Shown in pieces: positions 46,010 to 57,832 of a stretch of 64,000 nt of DNA. Source of the stretch: Tetragonia tetragonoides. Its lineage: Eukaryota > Streptophyta > Magnoliopsida > Caryophyllales > Aizoaceae. A program made the translations under genes and the position numbers. The notes beneath the pieces were generated by a model, which was given only the letters and a program-made list of their open reading frames with translations, made no database searches and was not told where the DNA came from. The stretch's first letter is position 1. Every line of letters begins with the position of its first letter. The stretch covers positions 20,276,001-20,340,000 of the forward strand of contig CM076141.1 in the NCBI GenBank assembly GCA_038025085.1, written 5' to 3'.

Positions 46010-49000
46010 CTAGATTAGCTTCCTCTTTTGGAAGTAACGCTTCAAGTACAATAACTGCATGACAGAAACTGTAATGCAAACTGCCAAAGACATCATGCTG
46101 AACAAAGCCACCCTAGTATTTGTTTTTTCGCTCACTGTCCTCATTTCAGCTTCCCTGCAAGTACACAACATAACAGCTAAAGATTAGCAGGTGCAAACAG
46201 ATTGTGAGGAAAAATTGGACAGTGATTACTTGCGAAGGACAAATACCGGTTCTTCAAATATAGTAGATTTTCATGTACAGCTTCTACTGCTCCCTCAAGC
46301 TTCCTTAGCTCGAGCTCAACTCCCTACAAGAAATAGAAATACAAAAAAATTATGTAATAATAGGGAATATCCTGGAAGAAGGGTTCAATAAGCACAAAGC
46401 TTACCCAATATCAAGGTTGTGATTTTGTGCGGCAGCCTCATCATGCAACGAATTTTTTTTTTCACTTTCATTTTCATTTATTTATTTTTGGAACTCTGAT
46501 AAACCAAGCAACAATACTCTCTTGCTATTCTTATCCTTCCGAAGGAAACTTAGTGAGTTTTCACTAGGGAGAACGATGATGTCTTATTTAAAACTCGTGA
46601 GGAACTTGGGATGGGATTCTTGGTCACTTATGCACTAATTTTCACCATTTCTTCTCTTCTGCCCTTCGGACTCTGTGTAAATAATGTTTCTAGAAAGGTT
46701 AAATCATTTGGATACTATTTTCTATAGAATGTTTTTTAAGGGCCAGTTAGATTCTCAATGCAAAAAGCATGCCAAGTGAAGTCTGACAAAGGAAACAGGA
46801 AGTACAGGGAAGAGTTCTTTGAAGCTGCATATGCAGATAAGCTCACGGCAGAGTATTTGACACTTTGTAGCCATTTTTAATCTAGTGGACTGCAAACAGA
46901 GACATGTTTATTGAAAGTTTTTGTACTGGCCAGTTGTTTAAAGAATGTCTTCCATTTACCTTGGATGCGTGTGCTTTAGTGATACAACTTATTACAATTA
47001 AGCCAAGGATTAAAAGAACTTACGAGAAGAGAAAGGATGACTTCCACTTACCATGGATGCGTGTACTTCAGTACACCGTTTCTTATTTGGATTGAGCCAG
47101 GGATTACAAGTACTCACAAGTCACAACTTACAAGGAGAGAAAGGTTTGAAGGTGTTCTTCCCTTTTCTATCTAAATGGGAGACCATGTGGTGGATTGTCA
47201 TACATTCCTTCAGATTTTGAACTTTAGGGTTCTCCTTTGGCCTTGAATTGACAAATATATGTCCAATCTCATTTAGACTTATTGGATTTGTAAGCGACTA
47301 GCTAGGGTCTATCGAAAACAACCACTTTTCTAGGCGACTAGCTAGGGGTAAGGGTAAGGCTGCAAACATATGGACTCCCAAGACCCTGCCCTCAGAGGGA
47401 TATACTTGGTTGTTGTTATACTTGGATTTTAGGGAACTATAGAATCACCAAGCTTACAGGGTGTTGTTTTCTTCCAGCATTTGCCTCTAACTTTGACAGT
47501 GCATTAAAACATATGGCAGAAAAGTCAGGGAAGTACTAAAGTAATTTTAAAAGAGACATACGAGATTCATCTTGCATAGACTAGCCCACTCTTTCCTGTG
47601 CTCTTATTAAACATAAGGCTCGAGATGGTACTTTCGACTAAGGCTGTTTGTAATTTGGGTATCTGAAAATCGAATATCTGCAAATACGGATACTGAATTT
47701 GAATTTCCGACAATTCCTTACTGGTCATCCGATATCTCAAACACCAAGTTCAGATTCTATCTCAAGCTTTCAGGATTTGAACAAATCAAGGAAAAAAGAT
47801 ACCAATTAGACATTTTCCAAATACAAAAATCAAAAAAGCAAATGGGAGAACCAGAGATATCACATAATAAAAGAAGAAAGATTGAAAAATATGACCTCAT
47901 TCGCCACATCAGTACACCATCACTTATAAAAGCACAAGGATTGACCATTCAAAAAGAGAATCCTTTATCTCTATGAATCATCTTAGATAACTAGAAAGTG
48001 GAGGCCATGAAATTCACAATTAAACTCATAATAATAACTCGTTCTCGACTAATTAGTATTAGGCGTCATCAGATAACTCATCCAATAAAACAAAATCAGA
48101 ATATAAATATATAAGCAGTGTCACAACAATTAATTAAACTCAAGATATCATCACCAGTTTTGATTACATTAGAGGAGGGAACTGGGATGGTTGGAACCTA
48201 GAGGCTGGATGACTAGAAGGGGAAAGCCAGAGAGGTGGTCACCATGGTGTTGCCGCAGGGTGGGAAACTGGCGACCAACGCACACAGAGAGATCAGATCC
48301 TTCATCTCACAAAAGGACGGGTATGGGGACTGGAAGTAGGAAGTGAGAGAGGCTGATAGCTGAATGTCGAATTGTCTGAGTAATAAAATGTGGAGTGAGA
48401 GAAACCAGGGTAAAATTTCTAGCTTTGTAAAAATGGAATTAGGTCCCAAACCTTGGACCTAAAAGCTCAATAGTAAGAAAAACAAACACGAATATTCCAG
48501 TTATCCATCCCATGAACAAGTTATACTTTAATAAAACCTATTACTATTACTATTAGTATCATAACATCGCATACTCAAAATAAGAGAAAGAGCAGTTTTT
48601 CTATTGTGTTCCTGCCAAATTGCACGTTAGTTGTCATTTTGCTAGAAACCACAATATAAGTAGTTGGTACCACCAACTGTTTTGAGTTCTTTATAGGGAA
48701 TTTCGGGAGAATATTTCTCCAGAGTTACATGGTAAATGCTTTAATGTATAGTACATTAAATCTTCCAACACAACTATTTCCTCAATATGTTCCTTATTGT
48801 GAATTCTCTTTCCTTTTTGGTGTATCCAAATCTTTCAGTCTACTCTATTCTGTTCTTTATTTTTCAGTAAATGCATTTCTTTTGTCACTCTACCCACATC
48901 ATGGGAAAAAGTACGTCAGAACTCAGAACAGATGATGCTTACTAAAGAGAATCACCAAACAAGTGGGTAAAGCAGGGAAAAACCTTCAAATTCATCTTAA

Positions 49001-52000
49001 GGGGAGCTAGCACCAAATGGGTCAAAGCCTTACCTCAATCTTCTCCCGTCTTGCAACTGATTCCCAGTCCTTCGCAGCAATTCCGGTTCTCCAGTCAAGG
49101 TTTACACTCACATCTGCAGCTTTTGGATTATGACCGTCCACCCAGAAACAAGCCAGATAGTTACCAGCCTCATGTGTTGTAAATGCAAATTGCCCATGAG
49201 TCACATTTTCCTTCAGATGAAGATTGTTTCCATAAGGTGATGTTACCTGAAAGATAAACATAATATCAAAAAAGTTATGCTTGTTAGGGAAAGTATTTTT
49301 ACATATATAATATATGTACAGCTGGAATAGTAATACATGTAAACGACATATAAATATCATTGACTACCCCAAGTAAACCCTTGAAAGATTCACCAATCAT
49401 TGATGTTATCAAAACTGGTGCAATTTTCCGGCAACCCATCACTGCACCACTGCTACGCCATCACTCTATTTTTAACTGACTATCACAGTGACCGTATTTC
49501 CCCAACTCCTTCTCTCTCTTCTTACTCACTGGAAAAGATAAAACAACATCAGAGGTAGCCCCTGCTTTCTTCGGTGCCACACCCATACCTGCAGCCATTG
49601 GGTTCATGACGCCCCAATCATTAGCCGCTGCCCACAAGCTGCAGAGTCTGCAGGATGATTCCTAGGGACCCAGACTAGCCATCTACTCTAGCATTTTGTC
49701 AAGATTGCTTAGATCATTTAGTTATTTGTCCCTTGGAGTTTCATTTTGTTGCTGGTGTTTTACTTCCTTGGTAACTTGTCACTTGTTGCCACTTCATTTA
49801 TAGCTACTTTACCTTGCCTTCTTCTGTTGGAATTATAGCTTTCTTGTCCTTTACTTCTCAAGGAATTCACCCATTGCTTTTTGGTTTGCGGATGTATTTT
49901 CTGACTTTTATGTCTCACACATTCGACATGGCGGGAAACTTTTATATTGGTTTTTTTTGTTATGGTGGTGTTCCTTTTACTGGTTATCTTGGTGTGCCTT
50001 ATGGTTATGGTGGTGTTTTAGACTTTTGACCCAAGTCTACCATCCCATCTTCTCATGCCTTTAAGTGGTGGTACTTATCAGTTGTCTGGACGGGCGAGAC
50101 ATTCTGCTAGCCTTTCAGTGTTCGCATTAACTAGGACTGTGTGTTTATTAGAGTTTGGAGCCAAGACACCTATTGGTGGCTTTGCACAAAAACCTCCTGC
50201 GACCAACAACAAGCCAGTTTAATCACGTGACAGATGAAAGACTGATCGCGCCACTGAATGTGGAAGAAACATAGTTTCTGGTTTTTTTTTTTTTCTGTTT
50301 TATGTGTACTTTTGCTCTGTCAAAAATTTCTTCAGCTATAAAGTTACATGCTATTTTCTGGTAATCTACATACACAGACACTAAGCAGATCATTCCAATA
50401 TTTTTCTTTTTATATTACTACCTCTGCATCTTAGGGAGCTTCTGCAATTGACACTAGCATGTTATTTACAGTACATTTTGCTACGCTCACTGTTTTTGTT
50501 ATTATGTAAAGAATTGCTAACAATAAACTCAAGTGATAGGGATTAGTTGCAGATTCTTTGTACAAGGAGAGATCAAATGTCTCATTGCAAACCAAGATAT
50601 AGATTTTACTTGCAGAATACTTTGTGCAAGGAGAGATCAAATGCCTCATTCAAACCAGTGAAGTTTTAACCTTGTATTTCACTATCAGTGTGGGTTTTCT
50701 AAAACCTCGTCGTTTACAAAAATGAAAGGTTTCAAATAAAATCATTTTTAGTTTTTTACTATTTCGCGACCACTGAGAAACAACAGGCATTAAGATCTGC
50801 ACTCGTTACTTTTTCTATGCAATAAAGACCAGTAGATAGAAGCCAGTTTTACCAGATTAACACTGCTAACCATGACAAACACACAAACTACGAACAATTG
50901 CTACTTTGCCATATTTGCAAGAGATTAAAGATTAGATGTACCTAGCATGAAGAAGCACTATATCGAAACTCAAGATAGCCATCACAGTATCGAAACTCAA
51001 GATAGCAAGCACAATAAATTCATTTATTCCTTTCCCTGTTTATTACTCTATAATTACAAATGTTTTGATGGTCCATTTATTCAGAACATGAATGGGAAAA
51101 ACCTAAGATGCTTCACATCTTCACCATAAGTAACAAAATATGGAATTTCTTAGAAGTATCAACTGTAGGACTGATTACATTTTGTATAAATCAAGCAAAG
51201 GGATAAAACCTGCAAGGAATGCAAATTGCAGCAGACCCAAGTTCTAATTCAACATGGTATGCCTATAGCTTAGAGAAACCTCCCAGTGTATATGATCAAG
51301 AGGATTTCCCTGTTTTTCTTCCTGCTTTTTCTGGCTATTTTGACAGCAAGGAAGCTTATAAGTTGTGCAATGAAAGTAACATGGAGCACATAAATTGCAG
51401 CTGGCTTTGGAAACTTCCCCTTCCCCCAAAAATCATTTTCTTCTTGTGGCTTGCCATTCAAGATAGAATCTAACATGGTATTAACCTTGTTACCACTTAC
51501 CAGACATATTCTTAATGATGCTACTTGCTTATGTTGTGCTTTATTTGATGACAACTCCATTCACATTTTAAAAGATTGCATGCATGCATGCAGTAGAGAT
51601 CTGGGACCTTTGCAATCAGTGGCAGATCCACTCTTTAGAGAGTGGATTCCGCCGAACCGCTTGAATTATTATTTTTTTAAAATTCTTTATAAAATAAGAA
51701 ATTTTCAATACAATATTTAATAATTGTCCTATGTATTACAAAGGTTGAACTCACTTGACTTAATTACTGGTTCCGCCACTGTTTGCAATGTCCCTGAAAC
51801 TTTCCACCATCCTAGCCTTAGGACTTGGTTGCATCACAACCTGACCAACAACAACTATCACCCTTCGGGCCTCCCTTGGAACTGTTTGTTTGGCTTTATT
51901 GTTTGGCATCTGTGGAAAAGAAGAAACTGTTTGATTTTTTCTGAACAAAGACCTCCTCCACACATTGCTAAAAATCTCATTTTTGTTGCTGCCGGGGAAT

Positions 52001-55000
52001 TCTATTCGGCTATACCCAACCCTGCCCTCCCTCACAAAAAAGTTGTGGTAAATATTAGCTGGTCTGGTCCTTCTGAGGGCTGGATTAAACTGAACACTGA
52101 TGGCTCACACTATTTGCATTCTAGTAGTACTGCTTGTGCAGGGATTTTTAGAGACCACAGAGGTCTATGGCAACTAAGCTACCAAAAGTGTCTTGGCAAC
52201 CTTGATGCTCTTAACGGTGAACTTTGGGGAGCTTTTTTGGGACTCCAGACAACAAAGGAACAAGGATGGAAAAGGATAAGTTTAGAAATGGATTCTCTAA
52301 CAGCCATACACCTCCTCAATACCAACAACAAAAGGAATCATCTCATTCATATTACTGATGCATGCAGGGAGCTCATTAGGCAAATTGAAGGATTCAAAAT
52401 CCAGCACTAACCCAGGGAAGGCAACCAAGTAAGCGGATCTGCTCGCTAATGAAGCGAATAGCAATTGTAATCACTTTAGGAACATTATTCGTAATCATTG
52501 TCCTAATAGTAACTGTACTTCAGCCTATATGGCGGATCTGAGGGAAGCTTCATTCCCTAGACTTTGTAGAACAATCGGCTAGCTATAATGGAACTTTTCT
52601 GACGTACCAAAAAAAAACCTAGAGAAACCTCCATTATTAAATTAGCTAAACTTGGATATTCCTACAGTTTTGAGTTGGAAATATAAACAAGAACCCATCT
52701 TGGATATTTGTATCTGGATTCATGTAACATCTATAACTCTTTACTAAAACAGGCCACTCTTCTCCACGTGTCATCCTGTGGTAAAATATTTTCCCGCCCA
52801 AGTACTACCCCTCTCGTAATAAGCGATCTGCAAGTATTCTGTCAATTTCTAGAGTATTCTGTTTTGGAAAGGAAGGTGAAGTTGGGACTTTGGGAGTGAT
52901 GCCTAGAATACAGAGACAATTAATACTTCTCAAACTTTTCACTTACCTTTCTATTCCACATTGGCATTGAGAAATTGCTTTAAACGGATTAATATTTTCG
53001 ATTCATGGGTTTTAAACTGACCCAATTCGTAGCTTCCTCTCATGTTCTTTCTATGGAAGATCTATGTTGCTGAGGCTAAAAATCAATTTGTTCGATTGTT
53101 GACTACAGATCTGCGTACAGCTGGAGGTAAGGTTGGATCCTTACCTCTCGTAATAAGCGATCTGCAAGTATTCTGTCAATTTCTAGAGTATTCTGTTTTG
53201 GAAAGGAAGGTGAAGTTGGGACTTTGGGAGTGATGCCTAGAATACAGAGACAATTAATACTTCTCAAACTTTTCACTTACCTTTCTATTCCACATTGGCA
53301 TTGAGAAAATTGCTTTAAACGGATTAATATTTTCGATTCATGGGTTTTAAACTGACCCAATTCGTAGCTTCCTCTCATTTTCTTTCTATGGAAGATCTAT
53401 GTTGCTGAGGCTAAAAATCAATTTGTTCGATTGTTGACTACAGATCTGCGTACAGCTGGAGGTAAGGTTGGATCCTTTCTTTACCCGTTTTCCCTCCTCA
53501 ACTGGTACAACTTTGTTGCTGTATTTGATTCGTGTTTTGGGGCCAAAATTGTTATAACTTTACCCATTTCTAAAAACCAGTTTCTTCTCTCATCAAAATT
53601 GTTAAAGAAAATTGTTCAGATGAATTTTCGAAATTTAAAAGTTGTTCTTTAGTTTTCTGGGTTTTATCTGAACAAATTCCACCCTTTTGCGTTAAGAAAG
53701 TTTCTGGGTGGAAACAATTTGTTAAAGCTGATTTGATTATATTGCTTCCATGTATCTGTAAGCAATTTGGGTTTACATGTGAATCAAAACAATTTGGGTT
53801 TCATCAATTAAGAGGTAACTCTCAAATTTTCCATGTATCTGTAATTGCTTTGTGGACAGGTGACATTGGATTAGGTTTCCTTGAAAACAAATTGCTTTCT
53901 TCAATAAGGAAAACATTTGAACGAAATTGATTACCATATAATGGTTTCTCTGTCCTGTTTTTATAGGAGAAAAGTTTTGTAGGGTATCCATTATGTCTTG
54001 ATTTATTTTTAGATGGACTGGAAATTGTCCAAGTTGACAAGTATGCAGCTAAATTTCACCTTTTGCAATACCTTAATTGTAGGTCTTTTTCTGTCATAGT
54101 TGTAATTTAAACTTGATTTGTGTGCTTTTTGTTTATTCTGGTTGTTAGTTTCATTCTTTTCTCCCCTTCCTAATCAACATGACTATTAGGTTTTTCTTTG
54201 AATGAGTACCTGCAAACATGTTAAATGGTGTGCATAAAGGGTGGGAGGGATAAATTCAGGTAGTAATGGTATACCGCTAATAGGAGGTCCTCGATGAGCT
54301 TGAATCAGCGTTACTATTGCCTATGAACATAATTGTCATATTTACTCATCAATTCTCCTAGATCCTATTTTGTTTTCCAGATACTTTGTTCTTTTAGTGA
54401 CAAATTAGTTGTAGATAAAAAGGAAAAGAAGAATTTAAGACCTATGACTGCAATATGATTGAATTAAGCCAATAAAACAACTGTTTTAACTGGATAGATA
54501 CATAAAGAATTTAGGATGAGGGGAGCTGGTCGCGTATGCAATGACCATGGTAGCATTACCCTATTGTCAGCGACATTCGTTAGTTGTCAATGTGCCTTTC
54601 CAGTTACCGTGGACAAGAACCAAACTATACAAGGAATATCTTTCTCTAGCATGCGTGACTAATCTACATCCTACACTCTTAGTCTCAGCACCAAAGTTCT
54701 TTATTTGCAGGTTTCAGGTATTGCATACGGTTTGGTTGTGATTCATTCTTTGTGCTCTAGCCTAAATTCCTAATGAACACGAGTGATTGTTAGATTTTTG
54801 TAGTGTCAATTATATTTCTACCCCTTTTATTCTTATACTCCTTTTCCACTTATTACTTAAATAGACTTGGAGTTTCGGTTGAACATTCTTTGAGCCATTA
54901 GTCTTGGTGGTTATATTAACCTTGAGATTAGGTTTTTGCTATGCGCTACCATGAAAATGACTATTGTGCTATCTATACTCTCTAATTTGTTAATGGTATG

Positions 55001-56849
55001 AACAGACATAACATATATGGTTTCCGTATCATGAATCATATGCCAATTGCCAAACATCAATTTTACAGGTTGGGGTTCTAATTAATATGTACTTTCATTA
55101 CTTTGTTGAATTTTCATCTTAATATTAATTTTGTGACTGTGTGTGTTGTTGGAAGATAGCTTTAACCTTCAAGTTCTCCAGGGTACCTATATGCTTTTTA
55201 TATGGTATTGTGGTGTTTATATGATGTGAGTGAAACGTGTTGAGACTTCTGAGTACAATTGTTAATCTTTTGCATGTGAATGAAGGTGCTGTGAGTTTGG
55301 AGTGCACTTGCCCATTTTTTGCTGGAGTTTTTTGCGCAGTTTTTCTTTTGTTGTGCTCTGTGTGTTTATAAAATTGCATGTCATTATTTGTTTTCTTAAA
55401 CCTTTGCGTGTGTGTGTGTGTGTAGGTTTTGATTCTATCGACTATTATTGAATTGAAATTTTACTGATTGGGTATCCTGTTTTTGTGTTCCTCTGATATA
55501 TCAACTCAAATAATGAGTTGTTGAGGTTAGATTACTTGGCAAATTGGCATGGAATTTACATGACCACATGTACATGAATTGGTCTCCTTTCCAGGCTGAT
55601 AGCTCCAGATCTCCAATGGGCAATGGTGACGACTTCTGTGCTGACCAGAAAGAAGCTCAATGCCACTTCTTCTGAACTTTCATTATGTTTTTTCTACTAT
55701 AAGAAATTATCGTAATGCAATCACGAAATGTGTTTTTTTTTTTGACAGCTATATAAAATTGAAAGCAAAACTTACAAATGAAATGTGTCAAGTCCAGTAT
55801 TCCCATTAATTCTTTAGTGTTTGATCAATTGTTAGATTTGACTTTTATTACACAGTTTTAACGCATTTTTTCTGTTTCTTTGTACGGTTGGGTTTGTTCT
55901 ATTTGCAAACCTTTTAGTTTTCCACTTTGATCGGATTGTTTGGCTTATTGAATTAAACAAACTCAGGAAAAAAAAAAGAAAACAAATATACTCCAAAAAC
56001 AAATTAATGCATTTGCGATGAAAAATTAGTGCCTTTAAAATAATTGTTCTTCTCTAAGAGGGCATTTAGAAAAACTATTGATCTTCCATGACATTCTAAA
56101 AAACATTGCATTAAATTAAATTATATAAAATGAAGGCTATCGAATGAAGGGTATAATTATTTTGTTTATTTGATTTTTTTAAATGGTGATTGGTATAGTA
56201 CTATTAAAGATGAGAAATTAAATCTGAGACCTAATGTAAATTAAAAATTTTACGTCGTAAGAAAAGTACAGTATATATAAAGCCATGTTAGCATAAAAAA
56301 GATATTTTGATCATGTTTCTTTTTTATAAAGCCGTGCATCGCACGGGCAATAACCTAGTAATGACTAAATGCTTGAGGGCATTGTGCAGCCACTCCCAAA
56401 GAAAATGTTAAAGCATGATCATGTTTGCAAACCCCAGAAAGTTACACTACATCCAACGTGAAAAAATCCCATTTACCCAATTCAGCTTCTATTACATTCA
56501 ACCAAGTGAAATTTCTAACCAGGTTTTTGACCAAATATAGAATAAATAAATCAAATTGGATTGTCACAAATTTAACATGCAACCAATTGAACCCACTGAC
56601 CAAAATTGGGTACCATGAAAAGGGAGAGAGAAAAAATGTCACCTTGATTGAAATAGTAGGCTTAAGAGCAGTGTGATCATCTGAGATGACATAATAATCA
56701 GCCAAAACAACCACATTGTTCTGGATTTCTTCAGAGACACATTTATTGCCTGAAGCTGGAAGATTGAGCCATATTGATGTACCCAGTTGCCACAAATTAC
56801 TTAAGAAGATCAACCAAATTAAACCCATCATAGTGATCCTGTCCCTCAT
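46010..56849 (-). CDS. p24-delta family cargo receptor (TMED10/emp24 type)
   Basis: Four exons on the minus strand: 56849-56643, 49246-49034, 46323-46247 and 46154-46010, 642 nt, 213 aa. All junctions are GT/AG, and phases run 0, 0, 2. Domains: signal peptide 1-25 ([16 protein letters not shown]), GOLD domain about 27-130 with Cys37 and Cys102, an N-glycosylation site Asn83, a coiled coil at about 133-180 ([16 protein letters not shown]), a membrane helix at about 181-203, and a short tail RYFQKRKLI with a Phe and dibasic COPI-type signals. Family role: cargo sorting between ER and Golgi in COPI/COPII vesicles. The first ATG at 56849 was chosen because it gives a basic n-region. The minus-strand leader is CT-rich. 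It looks intact. Confidence 0.95.
46155..46246 (-). other. Intron 3 of the p24-type gene
   Basis: 92 bp, GT donor at 46246-46245 and AG acceptor at 46156-46155. It splits an Arg codon (CG/G). Confidence 0.85.
46324..49033 (-). other. Intron 2 of the p24-type gene
   Basis: 2.7 kb between donor GTAAGG (49033) and acceptor TTCTTGTAG (46324). It holds a decayed repeat at 47635-48480 and otherwise AT-rich DNA. No coding frame of its own. Confidence 0.85.
47635..48480. mobile_element. Decayed DNA-transposon-like repeat in intron 2
   Basis: It starts with AAGGCTGTTTGTAATTTGGG and has GGGTATCTGAAAATCG and CATCCGATATCTC, weak versions of the motifs at 43.6-44.5 kb. The right end (about 48420-48480) is uncertain. 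Class by resemblance only. Confidence 0.3.
51284..52560 (+). pseudogene. LINE-F ORF2 C-terminal (zf-RVT plus RNase H) fragment
   Basis: Starts in [17 protein letters not shown] and [20 protein letters not shown], then the zinc part ([18 protein letters not shown]). After the MITE it continues with [16 protein letters not shown] and an RNase H domain ([29 protein letters not shown]). A stop follows IQH at 52408, and one extra A at about 52430 shifts the frame of the end (ADLLANEAN). Unlike LINE-A and LINE-C this lineage carries RNase H. Confidence 0.85.
51609..51789. mobile_element. hAT-type MITE inside LINE-F, perfect 8-bp target duplication
   Basis: The element is 51617-51781 (165 bp), with CAGTGGCAGATCC and GGTTCCGCCACTG ends. 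TTTGCAAT stands on both sides (51609-51616 and 51782-51789). Its ends match those of the 382-bp MITE at 30666, so the two are one family. It breaks the LINE reading frame. Confidence 0.92.
52811..53478. repeat. 334-bp tandem duplication in intron 1
   Basis: CTCTCGTAATAAGCGATCTG starts at 52811 and again at 53145. The copies are almost identical (one extra A and one G/T difference by eye). Each copy ends in CAGCTGGAGGTAAGGTTGG, which looks like an exon end with a splice donor on the plus strand. G-box-like CCACGTGTC lies upstream at about 52765. Confidence 0.92.
53479..56330. other. Non-coding intron sequence, possible Helitron body
   Basis: AT-rich, with a TGTGTGTG microsatellite (about 55406-55424). 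Plus-strand acceptor-like sites and a short exon-like block at 55594-55676 (GCTGATAGCTCCAGATCTCC) hint at captured transcript pieces. I cannot place them in a gene. Confidence 0.35.
56331..56358 (+). mobile_element. Helitron 3' terminus in intron 1
   Basis: GCCGTGCATCGCACGGGC forms a hairpin (56331-56348). A 6-nt spacer and CTAG follow at 56355-56358, then T. This is a clear Helitron 3' end, so an element extends to the left on the plus strand. Its 5' end was not located. Confidence 0.65.
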
Positions 56850-57050
56850 CTCTACTCTCTCTTTCTCGGATGCTATTCACTTTGATGACATAGAATGCTA
56901 AAAGAACGACACAAATAAAAGAGACAGATAGATAGATTGATGGAGAGTGAGAGAGGAGAGAGAGAACCTAATCGATAGAAGTGGAGGGGTGCAGTGATGT
57001 AGAAAGCAATCTGGCTATGGCGGAGACAATTTCCATGAAGGACACCAGGG
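56850..57050 (-). promoter_or_regulatory. Leader and core promoter region of the p24-type gene
   Basis: On the minus strand the 150 bases before the ATG are CT-rich (TTCTCTCTCTCCTCTCTCAC), usual for plant 5' leaders. CTATTTTTAG at about 57060 might act as a weak TATA box. The transcription start was not fixed. Confidence 0.4.
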
Positions 57051-57262
57051 ATTCTAAAAATAGAAGAGAGAAAATCTGTTGGCGCACTTGGCGTTGGCGA
57101 TGGTATTTATGTATCCCCCAAAGAAGCACTCTTTGAGACAAATTCTACACACTTTTCCCTCTCCTTTTCTCATGGAATTCACCCTCCCAAAAAAAAAAAA
57201 ATTTCAATTGGTGCCCTTCAGCTTTTACTTTGTTTAAATGGTGCTATAAACTTTGTTTGAAA

Positions 57263-57290
57263 CTAGTTTTTGCCCGTGCTATGCACGGAT
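57263..57290 (-). mobile_element. Helitron 3' terminus upstream of the p24-type gene, minus strand
   Basis: On the minus strand CCGTGCATAGCACGGGC forms the hairpin, with AAAAA and CTAG (57266-57263) after it. The element therefore extends to the right. Its 5' end is not identified. Confidence 0.6.
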
Positions 57291-57344
57291 TACTACTACG
57301 ATTTAAAATAATATGTTAAAATGTATGTGTCCATGCACTAAAAT

Positions 57345-57832
57345 TTGTTGAAAATGAAACTTAGTGATATGCTTCAAAGTAAAAGTCCACAAAAGTAAAA
57401 CCCATAAAAATCCATAGTCCCACATTGGTAAAGAAGAAAAGAGTGTTTCTTTTGACCGACAAGATTTTGTAACCGTTACAAAATAATTGCCCTTTATTAC
57501 CTTCCTAAAATCCGCCCCACATTAATTATTCTCGGTTACATATTTCTTCTCTTTATATACTTTGTTTCTTGATTTCTTTTGGACACACAGAAACATACAC
57601 TCTCAAATCCTCTCTTCTTCTATAGTATTGGCAGTAGATCAGTTTGCTCTCAAAATCATTGCATCGTAGTACAGTGGAGCTTTGGTTGTCGTGTATCCCT
57701 GGAGGTCGGTTGCCGAAAATTCCCTAGTGTACGTGTGGGGGCAAATTCGACTTTAGGGCAGTGATTCGTCACGCCACGACTTTCTTTCGAGATAAGTTTG
57801 TTCCTTCATTAACCTTGTTTCTAACAAAATTT
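57345..57832 (+). mobile_element. Possible copia-type LTR or LTR fragment
   Basis: AGTCCCACATTGGTAAAGAA (about 57416) and a TATA-like CTTTATATACTTTG (57551) lie in the order usual for dicot copia LTRs. A transcribed-looking leader follows to about 57800. No second LTR, primer site or target duplication was seen. Confidence 0.35.

Larger units (their letters stand above)
51271..52632 (+). mobile_element. LINE-F, 5'-truncated, 13-bp target duplication, in intron 1
   Basis: The body is 51284-52619 with an A-run tail ending about 52617. TAGAGAAACCTCC occurs at 51271-51283 and 52620-52632. It encodes the zf-RVT region and an RNase H domain, and lies opposite to the host gene. A hAT MITE has inserted inside it. 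Confidence 0.9.
49247..56642 (-). other. Intron 1 of the p24-type gene (7.4 kb)
   Basis: Donor GTGACA at 56642 and acceptor ATCTTTCAG at 49247. It contains a truncated plus-strand LINE with a hAT MITE inside (51271-52632), a tandem duplication (52811-53478) and a Helitron 3' end (56358). No other confirmed gene in it. Confidence 0.9.

Noticed and set aside
57579..57764. Short frame downstream of a TATA-like box
   Set aside because: The context looks like an LTR leader, and the peptide has no recognisable domain.
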